From contig NZ_JAKSXV010000106.1 of assembly GCF_022829345.1 (NCBI RefSeq), positions 124,001-188,000 of the forward strand: 64,000 bases of DNA. Reading direction: 5' to 3'. Origin of the DNA: Methylobacterium sp. J-090 (GTDB lineage: Bacteria; Pseudomonadota; Alphaproteobacteria; Rhizobiales; Beijerinckiaceae). The position numbers and the translations under genes were made by a program. The notes beneath the pieces were generated by a model. It had not been told where the DNA came from and ran no database searches. It saw nothing but the letters and a program-made list of their open reading frames with translations. This document shows positions 42,015 through 51,273 of the stretch, piece by piece. Each line of letters opens with the position of its first letter. Position 1 is the first letter of the stretch.

Positions 42015-42590
42015 ATGAGACATCAGCACGCGAAACCCCATCATCACACGGTGGTCGTCCCGGCCCTGTGCTGGGGACGGGATCGCTCCGAGTTCTACGC
42101 CGTGACGGACATCGTTTCCCCGGACGGAATTCACTTCCGTTCCGCCACCACGCCGCTCGTCGACGAGGAACTGACCTGCAACATCCGCCATATCGGCGCC
42201 GTGGAAACCCGCGTGGTCAGCATCGGGGGCTGCGCCTTCGTCGTCCGCCTCCTCGCGCGAAGGCAGGCGGTGGCCAGCATCGCCCGGGAGTTGCGCCTGC
42301 TCTCGGAGCAGCAGGAGGCGACCGTCCCCGTCCGCGCCCATCCGCGGGTCACGCCCCTGAAGACCGACGTCACCATCGAACTGGCGGATGGCCGGATCGT
42401 ACCGGCCAAGCTTCTCAACATCTCGGCGTCCGGCGTCGCCTTCACCCTCGACGCGCACGTCGCCATCGGCGCATCCATCACCATCGGCCGGACGGCGGCC
42501 CGCGTCGCCCGCCACTTCGAGCACGGGGTCGGCGCGGTGTTCGACACAGCGTTCGACCCCCAGGCGTTCGACCAGCACATCACCCTCTGA
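42015..42590 (+). CDS. PilZ-domain protein
   Basis: The 191-residue protein has a C-terminal PilZ domain, the usual c-di-GMP receptor. The switch motif Arg-x3-Arg is in VRAHPRVTP and the second motif in LLNISASGVAFTLD (N-x-S-x-x-G). The N-terminal ~95 residues may be a second, degenerate PilZ-like barrel (ALCWGRDRSEFYAVTDIVSP). A start at 41988 is also possible. If c-di-GMP is bound it would regulate motility or envelope functions, but nothing nearby names a target. Confidence 0.75.
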   Translation: MRHQHAKPHHHTVVVPALCWGRDRSEFYAVTDIVSPDGIHFRSATTPLVDEELTCNIRHIGAVETRVVSIGGCAFVVRLLARRQAVASIARELRLLSEQQEATVPVRAHPRVTPLKTDVTIELADGRIVPAKLLNISASGVAFTLDAHVAIGASITIGRTAARVARHFEHGVGAVFDTAFDPQAFDQHITL

Positions 42591-42646
42591 GATCGGCCGG
42601 TCCCGCCGTGCGCCCGCCCTCGCCGGACACCCGGCTTGGCCGGGCG

Positions 42647-43315
42647 TCAGGGCACCGCCTTGAACTCGCCCTCCAGGCGCAGGGTCACCTCGTCGCCCAC
42701 CATCGGCAGGTAGGCGGTGATCCCGAACTCCGAGCGCTTGATCACGGCGCGCCCGTCGAAGCCCACGGTGTAGAGCTTGTCGACGGGGTGGAACCCGGCC
42801 TGGTTGAAGGTGGCGTCGAACGAGACCGGCTTGGTGACGCCCTTGAGGGTGAGGGTGCCGTTGATTCGCGCCGTCGTCGGGCTCGTCGGCTCCACGGCGG
42901 TGCTGATGAAGGTCGCCGTCGGGAATTTCTGCGTGTCGAAGAAGTCCGGGCTCCTGAGATGGGCGTCGAGCTTGTCGTTGAGCCCGGTGATGCTCGGCGT
43001 GCCGATGGTGACGCTGATGCGGCTCTTGTCCGGAGCCTTCGCATCGAGATTCGCCTCGGCCGCCACGTCGGTGATCTGCCCGTAATAGGTCGAGAAGCCG
43101 AGGTGACCGAGCGACCAGGTGATCTTGCCGTGGGCCGGATCGAGCCGGTAGGTCCCGGAGCGGACCTGCGTCGGGTCGGTGGTGGGGGCTGGCGGCGGCG
43201 TGTCCTGCGCGCGGGCGCCGGCGAGGCCCAGCAGCGTCAGGGCGAGAACGGTGGTACTGCGCAGGCCTGTCAGGCCGGTTCGCGCCTTCGGACTGATGAC
43301 GGATCCATGCTTCAT
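42647..43315 (-). CDS. YceI family periplasmic protein
   Basis: The 222-residue protein has a signal peptide (hydrophobic stretch ending near GARAQD) and the YceI lipocalin-like barrel: YRLDPAHGKITWSLGHLGFS, FFDTQKFPTATFIST, GTLTLKGVTKPVSFDATF and the final LRLEGEFKAVP. YceI proteins bind isoprenoid-type lipids. It is transcribed away from ruvA, whose gene starts 74 bases to the right. Confidence 0.92.
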   Translation of the reverse strand: MKHGSVISPKARTGLTGLRSTTVLALTLLGLAGARAQDTPPPAPTTDPTQVRSGTYRLDPAHGKITWSLGHLGFSTYYGQITDVAAEANLDAKAPDKSRISVTIGTPSITGLNDKLDAHLRSPDFFDTQKFPTATFISTAVEPTSPTTARINGTLTLKGVTKPVSFDATFNQAGFHPVDKLYTVGFDGRAVIKRSEFGITAYLPMVGDEVTLRLEGEFKAVP

Positions 43316-43389
43316 GTCGCCCCTCGGTTTCCCGGGCCGCCCGGCCAATCCTCGGACACCGCCCCGTCCCCTCTGATAAGAGACTTCGC

Positions 43390-44007
43390 ATGATCGGCAA
43401 GCTGAAGGGCGTGGTGGATTCCTACGGAGAGGACTTCGTGATCCTCGACGTGCAGGGGGTCGGCTACGTGGTGCATTGCTCGGCTCGCACGCTCCAGCGC
43501 ATGCCCGCCCTCGGCGAGGCCGCGAGTCTGGCCATCGACACCCATGTCCGCGAGGACATGATCCGCCTCTACGGTTTCCGCTCGGACCCCGAGCGCGAGT
43601 GGTTCCGCCTACTCCAGACCGTGCAGGGTGTCGGCTCGAAGGTGGCGCTGGGCCTGCTCTCCGTGCTGGAGCCGGAGGCCCTCGCCTCCGCCATCGCGCT
43701 GGGCGACAAGACGGCGGTGGCCCGCGCCCCCGGCGTCGGCCCGCGCCTGGCCGCCCGGCTGGTCGCCGAACTCAAGGACAAGGCCCCGGCCTACGCCCCC
43801 ATCGATCCGTCCGTCATCGCCCTCAACGGCGCCGTGCAGGACCGCTCCGCCCCCCAGCCCGTGGCCGACGCCGTCTCGGCCCTCGTCAATCTCGGTTACG
43901 CGCCGGTGCAGGCCTCTGCCGCCATCGCGGCGGTGCTGGCGGGCGCGGGGGAAGGTGCCGAGGCCAAGACCCTGATCCGATTGGGACTTCGCGAACTTGC
44001 CCGCTGA
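43390..44007 (+). CDS. ruvA: Holliday junction helicase subunit RuvA
   Basis: The 205-residue protein begins MIGKLKGVVDSYGEDFVILD and has the OB-fold N-terminal domain. Two helix-hairpin-helix motifs (LLQTVQGVGSKVALGLLS and APGVGPRLAARLVAEL) and a C-terminal RuvB-binding domain around 150-205 follow. RuvA holds the four-way junction while RuvB drives migration. ruvB lies downstream, with bfd, bfr and a pseudogene between. Confidence 0.96.
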   Translation: MIGKLKGVVDSYGEDFVILDVQGVGYVVHCSARTLQRMPALGEAASLAIDTHVREDMIRLYGFRSDPEREWFRLLQTVQGVGSKVALGLLSVLEPEALASAIALGDKTAVARAPGVGPRLAARLVAELKDKAPAYAPIDPSVIALNGAVQDRSAPQPVADAVSALVNLGYAPVQASAAIAAVLAGAGEGAEAKTLIRLGLRELAR

Positions 44008-44112
44008 AACGCCCGCAAGAGATAGCTGACGCCCAATGCAATTGTGTGCTTGACGGGGGCGCGAGCATTGCCAGATTCACCCCAGGCCGCTAAGGTCCTG
44101 TAAATAAAGCAG

Positions 44113-44129
44113 TTTCTAGTAATTCTAAT
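44113..44129 (+). promoter_or_regulatory. Possible Irr/iron-control box upstream of bfd
   Basis: tttctagtaattctaat resembles the inverted rhizobial iron-control element TTTAGAA-N3-TTCTAAA, with a good right arm (six of seven) and a weak left arm (four of seven). It is about 85 bases upstream of the bfd start. Irr control of ferritin genes is known in rhizobia; this site is a guess from pattern. Confidence 0.35.
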
Positions 44130-44212
44130 CTAGCGTTCGAGACAATGGCCGGGTCCCAGGGACGCGGCATTCTTCCCAACGGCACGATGCCCAGCGCGAG
44201 TTTCGGTTCCGC

Positions 44213-44482
44213 ATGATCGTCTGTTCCTGCAACGTCCTGTCCGACAACGCGGTCCGTGCCTGCCTCCACCGCGGCCCGGATTGCCCCCGCACGCCCGCGC
44301 AGGTTCAGGCCTGCCTCGGGTGCAGTCCGAAATGCGGGCGTTGCGCCCGCACCATCCGCTCGATCATGCAGAACGCCCTGCAGGCGGCCCTCGACGAGGC
44401 CGGCCATGCGTGCTCGACGACTTGCGCAACGGGCTGTAGTTTGGTCAAGCTCCAAACTGCGGAGGAAGGGATCGCCGCCTGA
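44213..44482 (+). CDS. bfd: Bacterioferritin-associated ferredoxin
   Basis: This 89-residue [2Fe-2S] protein of the Bfd family reduces bacterioferritin to release iron. Ligand cysteines are Cys4 and Cys6 (MIVCSC) and Cys41 and Cys44 (KCGRC). Extra cysteines occur in ACLGC (34, 37) and in the tail HACSTTCATGC (67, 71, 75). It precedes bfr by 60 bases, so storage protein and its reductase partner are co-expressed. Confidence 0.92.
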   Translation: MIVCSCNVLSDNAVRACLHRGPDCPRTPAQVQACLGCSPKCGRCARTIRSIMQNALQAALDEAGHACSTTCATGCSLVKLQTAEEGIAA

Positions 44483-44542
44483 GCGCCTGTGCGAGGCGCC
44501 ACGTTCCCTTCCGGCCACGGTGCCTCAAGGGAGAATGGGCGG

Positions 44543-45040
44543 ATGAAGGGTGATGCGAAGGTCGTCGAGTACCTCAATCGGGGACTGCGCAGCGAACTGA
44601 CGGCGGTAAGCCAGTACTGGCTCCATTTCCGCATGCTCAACGACTGGGGCTACATCGAGCTGGCCAAGTTCTGGCGCAAGGAATCCATCGAAGAGATGAA
44701 CCATGCCGATCGCTTCGTCGATCGCATCCTGTTCCTCGACGGCTTCCCCAACCTGCAGGAACTCGATCCCCTACGGATCGGCCAGAACGTTCAGGAGATC
44801 ATCGAGTGCGATCTCGCCGCCGAGACCGAGGCGCGTGCACTCTACCTCGAAGCCGCCAAGTACTGCGATTCGATCAACGACCGCGTGTCGAAGCGCCTGT
44901 TCGAGGATCTCGCCGAGGACGAGGAAGGCCATATCGATTTCCTCGAGACCCAGCTCGAGCTGATCTCCCAGGTCGGCCTGCCCCTCTACGCACAGAAGCA
45001 TATCGGCGGCCTGGAGCCCATCGCGCCGGAAGCCGAGTGA
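44543..45040 (+). CDS. bfr: Bacterioferritin
   Basis: The 165-residue haem-containing ferritin stores iron as a 24-mer shell. Ferroxidase residues Glu18, Glu51 and His54 and the haem-ligand Met52 (SIEEMNHADRF) are all present, as is EDLAEDEEGHIDFLETQLEL with the remaining acidic and histidine ligands. An AAGGGAG ribosome-binding site precedes the ATG at 44543. A strong terminator follows the stop. Confidence 0.97.
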   Translation: MKGDAKVVEYLNRGLRSELTAVSQYWLHFRMLNDWGYIELAKFWRKESIEEMNHADRFVDRILFLDGFPNLQELDPLRIGQNVQEIIECDLAAETEARALYLEAAKYCDSINDRVSKRLFEDLAEDEEGHIDFLETQLELISQVGLPLYAQKHIGGLEPIAPEAE

Positions 45041-45054
45041 TCTGAGCTGATATC

Positions 45055-45077
45055 CCGCGGCGCGTCACGCGCCGCGG
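45055..45077 (+). terminator. Intrinsic terminator of bfd-bfr
   Basis: A perfect 10-bp stem, ccgcggcgcg/cgcgccgcgg, with a tca loop is followed by tttcttc, 14 bases after the bfr stop. This is a textbook Rho-independent terminator. Confidence 0.85.
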
Positions 45078-45129
45078 TTTCTTCAGGCGTGAACACGCCC
45101 CGGTAAATTTCGCTTGAGGGCAGGGACGT

Positions 45130-45652
45130 CTAGATCGCGAAAAGTTCGAGTGCCGCGTTCATTTCCCGGACGACGCGAAAGCCACTCCAGATCCCATCGA
45201 CCCGATCGTAGACTTTCACGTGCGGCCGATCGCGAGCCATCAGGACGTAGTGCTGCAGGGCCGGCAATTGCTGATAGATCCGCCACGTCTCCCAAGCGGT
45301 CGCGCGCATCCGTGCCGGGCGAGAGCACTTCGATCAGCACCGTGGGATTGCCCACCGAGGTCGCGCCTACTTCGATCCCGCCGCAGACGACGAGAACGTC
45401 AGGCAACAGCGCCGCATCGAGAGGGTGGCTCTTCATGTAGAACGTCTCGGCAAAGGTCTGGCAGGACGACCCTTTCGCACGGAAGCCCTGATGCAGGTGA
45501 CTTGCACTGTTCTGGACGATCCGCCCGTGTTCTCAACGTGTACCGACCATCATGCGGACGACGCGCCCGCCGATCAGCTCCCAGCGCTCATTGCGCGGCT
45601 TCTCGGCCAGCAACGCCTCGAAGTTGGCGGAGGCGTTGCCCCTTGTGCGCAT
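45130..45652 (-). pseudogene. Broken Uma2-family (restriction-endonuclease-like) gene
   Basis: Read leftward from an ATG at 45652, the frame gives an Uma2-type start (ALLAEKPRNERWELIGGRVV) but stops at a TGA (45533-45535) after 39 codons. The same frame continues with QTFAETFYMKSHPL, PDVLVVCGG and VLIEVLSPGTDARDRL, the core motifs of Uma2. At about 45290-45300 the frame shifts by one base, and the family ending continues in the other frame as WRIYQQLPALQHYVLMARDR to a TAG at 45130. Two independent lesions mean no full protein is made. Uma2 proteins are PD-(D/E)XK-fold nucleases of unknown role, common as multicopy genes. Confidence 0.8.
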
Positions 45653-45724
45653 CCCTGGCGGCTACCCGCCGACGCGAATGTAGCGCGATCCGCGCCGGTG
45701 TGCGACATCGGCCCCTGAGAACAG

Positions 45725-46852
45725 ATGCCGGACGCAAGGCCCCGCCGGGCCCCACCGAGAGCTCGTGTGACCAAGCCCCCGAAGTCCCTGAAGTCGCCGA
45801 CCCTGCATCCCCTGCCGGATTCGCTCCTGACTCCGGAGCGCCGGGAGGACGACCTCGAATCGTCGATCCGTCCCTTGAGTCTGGCCGAGTTCATCGGCCA
45901 GCGGGCGGCGCGCGCCAACATGAGCGTCTTCATCGAATCGGCGAAGAAGACCGGCTCGGCCCTCGACCACGTGCTGTTCGTCGGCCCACCGGGCTTGGGC
46001 AAGACCACGCTGGCGCAGATCGTGGCGCGCGAGCTCGGGGTGAACTTCCGCTCCACCTCCGGCCCGGTCATCGCCAAGGCGGGGGATCTCGCCGCGCAGC
46101 TGACGAATCTCGAGGAGCGCGACGTGCTCTTCATCGACGAGATCCACCGCCTCAACCCGGCGGTGGAGGAAATCCTCTATCCGGCCATGGAGGATTACCA
46201 GCTCGACCTCATCATCGGCGAAGGCCCGGCGGCGCGCTCAGTGAAGATCGAGCTGCCGAAATTCACCCTCGTGGGCGCCACCACCCGCGCCGGCCTGCTG
46301 ACCACGCCGCTCCGCGACCGCTTCGGCATCCCGATCCGCCTCGAATTCTATGATGTCGACGAGCTCGAACTCATCGTGCGGCGCGGGGCCCGGGTGCTGG
46401 GTCTGGGCATGTCGGAGGAGGGGGCCAACGAGATCGCCAAGCGCGCGCGGGGCACGCCGCGCATCGCCGGGCGCCTGCTGCGCCGGGTGCGCGATTTCGC
46501 CATCGTGGCCGACGCCCCCACCGTGACCCGCGCCATCGCCGACCGGGCCCTCCAGCTCCTCGACGTCGATCCGGCCGGCCTCGACGTGATGGACCGTAAG
46601 TACCTCACGATGATCGCTAAATCCTTCAATGGCGGTCCCGTGGGGATCGAGACCATCGCGGCGGCCCTCTCCGAGCCCCGCGACGCCATCGAGGACATCA
46701 TCGAACCCTACCTCATCCAGAAGGGCTTCGTGCAGCGCACCCCGCGCGGTCGTATGCTGACGCCGCACGCGTTCCGCCACATGGGCTTTCCCGAGCCGCG
46801 CCGCGATCCGGGCTCGCAATTCGGCCTGTTTCCCGCCGACCCCGAGGCATGA
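45725..46852 (+). CDS. ruvB: Holliday junction helicase motor RuvB
   Basis: The AAA+ motor of branch migration, about 375 residues. Walker A is GPPGLGKTT, Walker B with sensor is FIDEIHRLNPAVEEILYPAM, LVGATTRAGLLTTPLRDRFG carries the arginine finger, and a winged-helix C-terminus ends in LTPHAFRHMGFPEP. The start at 45725 leaves a ~45-residue N-terminal extension; a GTG fourteen codons later is possible. The stop overlaps the start of the phosphoesterase gene. Confidence 0.95.
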   Translation: MPDARPRRAPPRARVTKPPKSLKSPTLHPLPDSLLTPERREDDLESSIRPLSLAEFIGQRAARANMSVFIESAKKTGSALDHVLFVGPPGLGKTTLAQIVARELGVNFRSTSGPVIAKAGDLAAQLTNLEERDVLFIDEIHRLNPAVEEILYPAMEDYQLDLIIGEGPAARSVKIELPKFTLVGATTRAGLLTTPLRDRFGIPIRLEFYDVDELELIVRRGARVLGLGMSEEGANEIAKRARGTPRIAGRLLRRVRDFAIVADAPTVTRAIADRALQLLDVDPAGLDVMDRKYLTMIAKSFNGGPVGIETIAAALSEPRDAIEDIIEPYLIQKGFVQRTPRGRMLTPHAFRHMGFPEPRRDPGSQFGLFPADPEA

Positions 46853-47793
46853 TGACGGGCGGCAGTCGTTTCCGGGGCTGGATCACGCGGCGTTCCCTTA
46901 TCCGTGGTCTCGCCGTTTCGGGGGCCTTGGGCACATCGCTCGCGGCCTATGCCGGAGGCATCGAGCCCCTGTCCCTGACCGTCACCCGTTATGCGATCGC
47001 GACCCGCGCGCACTGGCCGCCCGGATTCACCCTGCGGATCGCCGTGCTCTCCGACATCCATGCCTGCGAGCCATGGATGAGCGCCGCGCGCATCGCCGGA
47101 ATCGTACAGCGCACCAACGCCCTCGGAGCCGACCTGATCGTACTGCTCGGTGATTACGTTGCCGGGCAGAACTTCGTCACGCGCTACGTGGATGCCGCCG
47201 AATGGGCGCCAATCCTCGGGGACCTCCATGCACCGCTCGGCACCTACGCAATTCTCGGCAATCACGATTGGTGGGAGGACCGCACGGCGCAGAAGCGCGG
47301 AGCCGGCCCGACCATCGCCGGTGCCGCCCTGGAGCGGGCCGGCATCCGCGTCCTGGAGAACGAAGCGGTCTCCTTGCACGTATCGAACCACGTGATCTGG
47401 CTCGCCGGACTCGGCGACCAGCTGGCTTTCGTGCCGGGCCTCAAACGCTGGGGCCGCAAGCGCGGCGGGATCGACGATCTGGCCGGTACCCTCGCGGAAA
47501 TCCCAGAGGGCGCCCCCACGATTCTGCTGGCCCACGAACCGGACATCTTCCCGAAGGTGCCGGCCAGCGTCGCTCTCACCCTCAGCGGACACACCCATGG
47601 CGGTCAGGTCCGCCTGTTCGGCTACGCCCCCGTGGTCCCGTCGCGGTTCGGCGCCCGGTATGCCTACGGCCATGTCCGAGAGCACACCGATCTCATCGTG
47701 TCCGGCGGCCTCGGGCTCAGCGTCCTACCCGTTCGCCTCGGTGCTGTGCCCGAGATCGTGGTGGTAGAGCTGTCCGGGGGTACGGTGGCGTGA
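46849..47793 (+). CDS. Tat-exported metallophosphoesterase
   Basis: The 314-residue protein has a twin-arginine signal (TRRSLIRGLAVSGALG) and the calcineurin-type metal motifs SDIHAC, LGDYVAG, GNHDWWED, LAHEPDIF and SGHTHGGQ. YaeI-like members act on phosphodiesters or UDP-diacylglucosamine; the substrate here is unknown. Its ATG overlaps the ruvB stop, so it is co-translated with ruvB although unrelated in function. It is followed by ybgC. Confidence 0.9.
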   Translation: MMTGGSRFRGWITRRSLIRGLAVSGALGTSLAAYAGGIEPLSLTVTRYAIATRAHWPPGFTLRIAVLSDIHACEPWMSAARIAGIVQRTNALGADLIVLLGDYVAGQNFVTRYVDAAEWAPILGDLHAPLGTYAILGNHDWWEDRTAQKRGAGPTIAGAALERAGIRVLENEAVSLHVSNHVIWLAGLGDQLAFVPGLKRWGRKRGGIDDLAGTLAEIPEGAPTILLAHEPDIFPKVPASVALTLSGHTHGGQVRLFGYAPVVPSRFGARYAYGHVREHTDLIVSGGLGLSVLPVRLGAVPEIVVVELSGGTVA

Positions 47794-47897
47794 AGCCGCA
47801 TCGCCCGCATTGTCGATCACGGGGTTTCTGTTAGGCCGGTCTCCGAAACCTCGGGGCTGTCTCGCTATTGCCTCGCCGCGATGCGGAGGCTGCGTCT

Positions 47898-48344
47898 TTG
47901 AGCGAAACCGATCCCTCCGGCATCCATCGTCTGGCCCTGCGGGTCTACTACGAGGACACCGACTTCTCCGGCTTCGTCTACCATGCGAGCTACCTGCGCT
48001 TCATGGAGCGCGGGCGCACGGAACTGCTGCGCGGCCTGGCCGGCGACCAGTCCGACTTGCACCGCGACGCCGCCGGTCTGCACTTCGTCGTGCGCCGGAT
48101 GGTGATCGACTACGCCAAGCCCGCCCGGATGGACGACCTCCTGGAGATACGGACCTGGACCGCCGCGATGAAGGGCGCCTCGATGCACCTGGCGCAGGAG
48201 GTGCGGCGCGAAGGCGAGCTCTTGGTGAAGGCCGAGGTGGTCGTCGCTTGCGTGCGCGACGGCCGGGCCATCCGTCTTCCCGATGCCCTGCGCCGTGTCC
48301 TCTCGCCCGAATGCGACCCCGCCGGGCCGGCGCCGACGGCGTGA
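47898..48344 (+). CDS. ybgC: Tol-Pal-associated acyl-CoA thioesterase YbgC
   Basis: The 148-residue hot-dog-fold thioesterase has the 4-hydroxybenzoyl-CoA thioesterase motif YYEDTDFSGFVYHASYLRFM with the catalytic Asp. FVVRRMVIDYAKPARMDDLL follows. A TTG start at 47898 is favoured by a GCGGAGG ribosome-binding sequence 8 bases before it and by the family N-terminus. In most proteobacteria ybgC directly precedes tolQ; here a chemoreceptor gene on the other strand intervenes. Confidence 0.9.
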   Translation: MSETDPSGIHRLALRVYYEDTDFSGFVYHASYLRFMERGRTELLRGLAGDQSDLHRDAAGLHFVVRRMVIDYAKPARMDDLLEIRTWTAAMKGASMHLAQEVRREGELLVKAEVVVACVRDGRAIRLPDALRRVLSPECDPAGPAPTA

Positions 48345-48407
48345 GTGCCGGTGCGGGACCGGGGGAGGGCACCGCATCGGCCGCGAACCGGTATCCGCCC
48401 CGCGGTC

Positions 48408-49661
48408 TCAGATCTTGCGGACCTCGCCGAGGAAGAGCTTGACCGCCGCCGCCACGGCGTCGATCTCGCGGTTGAGGTCCGCCGTCGCGCGCAGCATGCT
48501 CTGCGCCGAGCTGGCCGAATCCGTCGCGCTCTTCGCGACCGCCGCGACGCTGGAACTGACCGTCTCGGTTCGACCGGAGGCCTCCTCGACGCTGCGGCGA
48601 ATCTCCGTGGAGGTGGCCGACTGCTCCTCGACGGCCGATCCCACGGAGGTCGCGCTCTCGTCGATCCGGGCGATGATCCCGGCGATCCGCTCGATGGTGG
48701 AGGCCGTGGAGGTCGTCGCGGTCTGGATCATCGCGACCTGACGCGAGACGTCGTCCGTCGCCCGCGCCGTCTGGGCCGCGAGTTCCTTGACCTCGCTGGC
48801 GACGACGGCGAACCCGCGTCCGGCGGGTCCGGCGCGGGCCGCCTCGATGGTGGCGTTAAGCGCCAGCAGGTTCGTCTGGCTGGCGATCTGGCCGATCATC
48901 CCGACGACCTGACCGATATGCGTCGAGTTCTCGCTGAGGGCCCGTACGCTGGTGACCGCCTGACGGGCTTCCTCAACCGCTTCGCTGGTGACGGAGCGGG
49001 ACCGGTTCATCTGCTGCGTGATCTCGGCGTTGGCGGCGTTGAGCTCCTCGACGGCCCGGGCCACCGTGCGGACATTGGCCGAGGTACCGCCCGCCCCGGT
49101 CGCGGCGGTCGCGGCCGCGTCGGAGGTCTCGCCGGTCTTCTCCAGCACCTGCCTGGCCGAGTCGTCCATGGTGCGTGTCGCGCCGCCGGCGGTCTCGAGG
49201 GCGGTCTGGATCGCGGTGTCGAAAGCCGAGATCGCGTCCGCGAACGGGGTCACGTCGGCCCAGGACAGGACGGCCGCGATGTAGTCTCCCCGTGACATCA
49301 CCGCCGAGACGTGCAGGTCGAGGGTCTTGGGGCCGAGGCGGATCTTGGTACGCCAGGGCAGACGCGACGGATCGGCGACGATGCTGCGCTGGTGATGGGG
49401 GTTCTTATGGAACACGTCCATCGATGTCCCGACCATGCGGTCGGGATCGACTTCCCTCGGCAGGTATTCCCGCAGGGCGTGCATCGTCTCGATGCTGCGC
49501 CGGTTGGCATAGGTAATGTTCGCGCTGACGGGATCCAGGACCAGGACATTCACCGGGAGCGCATTCAGCACAGCTTCCGGATCGACTTGCGGCGCGAATT
49601 CAGCCTGAACATCATCGTGCGTCCGCCGCAATGCGCCAAGTATCGATCTGCGTATTTTCAT
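48408..49661 (-). CDS. Cytoplasmic PAS-type methyl-accepting chemotaxis protein
   Basis: The 417-residue chemoreceptor lacks membrane helices. Residues about 30-140 form a PAS-like sensor (LNALPVNVLVLDPVSANITY, VFHKNPHHQRSI, DYIAAVLSWADVTPF). The rest is a signalling coiled coil with the hairpin tip QIASQTNLLALNATIEAARA followed by GPAGRGFAVVASEVKELA, which contacts CheA and CheW. It probably senses an internal or redox signal and feeds the flagellar motor encoded elsewhere in the window. It is transcribed leftward from the region shared with tolQ. Confidence 0.92.
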   Translation of the reverse strand: MKIRRSILGALRRTHDDVQAEFAPQVDPEAVLNALPVNVLVLDPVSANITYANRRSIETMHALREYLPREVDPDRMVGTSMDVFHKNPHHQRSIVADPSRLPWRTKIRLGPKTLDLHVSAVMSRGDYIAAVLSWADVTPFADAISAFDTAIQTALETAGGATRTMDDSARQVLEKTGETSDAAATAATGAGGTSANVRTVARAVEELNAANAEITQQMNRSRSVTSEAVEEARQAVTSVRALSENSTHIGQVVGMIGQIASQTNLLALNATIEAARAGPAGRGFAVVASEVKELAAQTARATDDVSRQVAMIQTATTSTASTIERIAGIIARIDESATSVGSAVEEQSATSTEIRRSVEEASGRTETVSSSVAAVAKSATDSASSAQSMLRATADLNREIDAVAAAVKLFLGEVRKI

Positions 49662-50068
49662 GATACGACTCCCGAGGTTCCGGCTTCATATTTGATCGAT
49701 AAAAATATTATTGCGAAGTACTGGTTAAAATTTACTTAAATTCAAATTGAATGGCCTGGGTTTATTGCTAAACATGGGCGCTTCCGAGTTTCGAAGGTCG
49801 CCGCGCGGGCTCGAAGGGCAATGTCAGGCCGAGAGGCGAACGGGAAGGGCTGGTCCCGACCGAGGGCTGGCGGCAAGGGAATGTTAACCCTGCCGCGTGC
49901 TTAACTGCGTCCGGAGCAGTGGCGTGCGTTGCACAAGACCGCCCCATACTTTCGACAGATTCGCCGGCCATTGAGCCTTGAAATCGCACAAGGTTCCGGT
50001 TGAAGCGCGAGGGTCGGGCCACCGGTTCCGTGACGGCTCCGCGCGGGGTTTTATCCAAGGATCGTGTC
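49662..50068. other. Divergent promoter region between chemoreceptor and tolQ
   Basis: 407 bases without a gene. The part at 49670-49760 is AT-rich, with a small palindrome attcaaattgaat at 49740-49752, and likely holds the chemoreceptor promoter. The right part is GC-rich and should hold the tolQ promoter, but I could not fix its elements. Confidence 0.45.
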
Positions 50069-50785
<717 letters not shown>

Positions 50786-50813
50786 GACTCCACGCAAAGA
50801 CCGAGGGACGATC

Positions 50814-51260
50814 ATGGGCATGGCCCACGGAGCGGCACAGGGCGGGGGCGGACGGCGGCGGCGCGGCCGGCGTCAGGGCGCCATCAACGAGATCAACATG
50901 ACGCCGTTCATCGATGTCGTCCTCGTGCTGCTCATCGTCTTCATGGTAGCCGCGCCGATGATGACCGTCGGCGTGCCCCTCGATCTGCCGCAATCGAAGG
51001 CGAGCCCCCTCAACTCCGACACCAAGCCGGTAACCCTCTCCATCCGCCAGAGCGGGCAGATCTTCCTCGGCGAAGATGAACTCGGCGACGATAGCATCAT
51101 CCCGAAGCTCACCGAGGCCTCGAAGTCGGGCTTCGAGGAGCGCGTGTTCGTGCGCGGCGACAAGCGGGTCGATTACGGCCGCGTCGCCCAGGTGATGGCC
51201 ATCGTGACCGGCGGCGGCTTCAAGAAGGTGGCCCTCGTCACCGAGCCCGACCAGAAGTAG
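50814..51260 (+). CDS. tolR: Tol-Pal system protein TolR
   Basis: The 148-residue ExbD/TolR protein has a basic Gly/Arg-rich N-terminus and one membrane helix, NMTPFIDVVLVLLIVFMVAA (about 28-48), with the conserved proton-path Asp. A periplasmic domain ends in VMAIVTGGGFKKVALVTEP. It forms the stator unit with TolQ, encoded 28 bases upstream. Confidence 0.95.
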   Translation: MGMAHGAAQGGGGRRRRGRRQGAINEINMTPFIDVVLVLLIVFMVAAPMMTVGVPLDLPQSKASPLNSDTKPVTLSIRQSGQIFLGEDELGDDSIIPKLTEASKSGFEERVFVRGDKRVDYGRVAQVMAIVTGGGFKKVALVTEPDQK

Positions 51261-51273
51261 CGGACGCGTCCCC

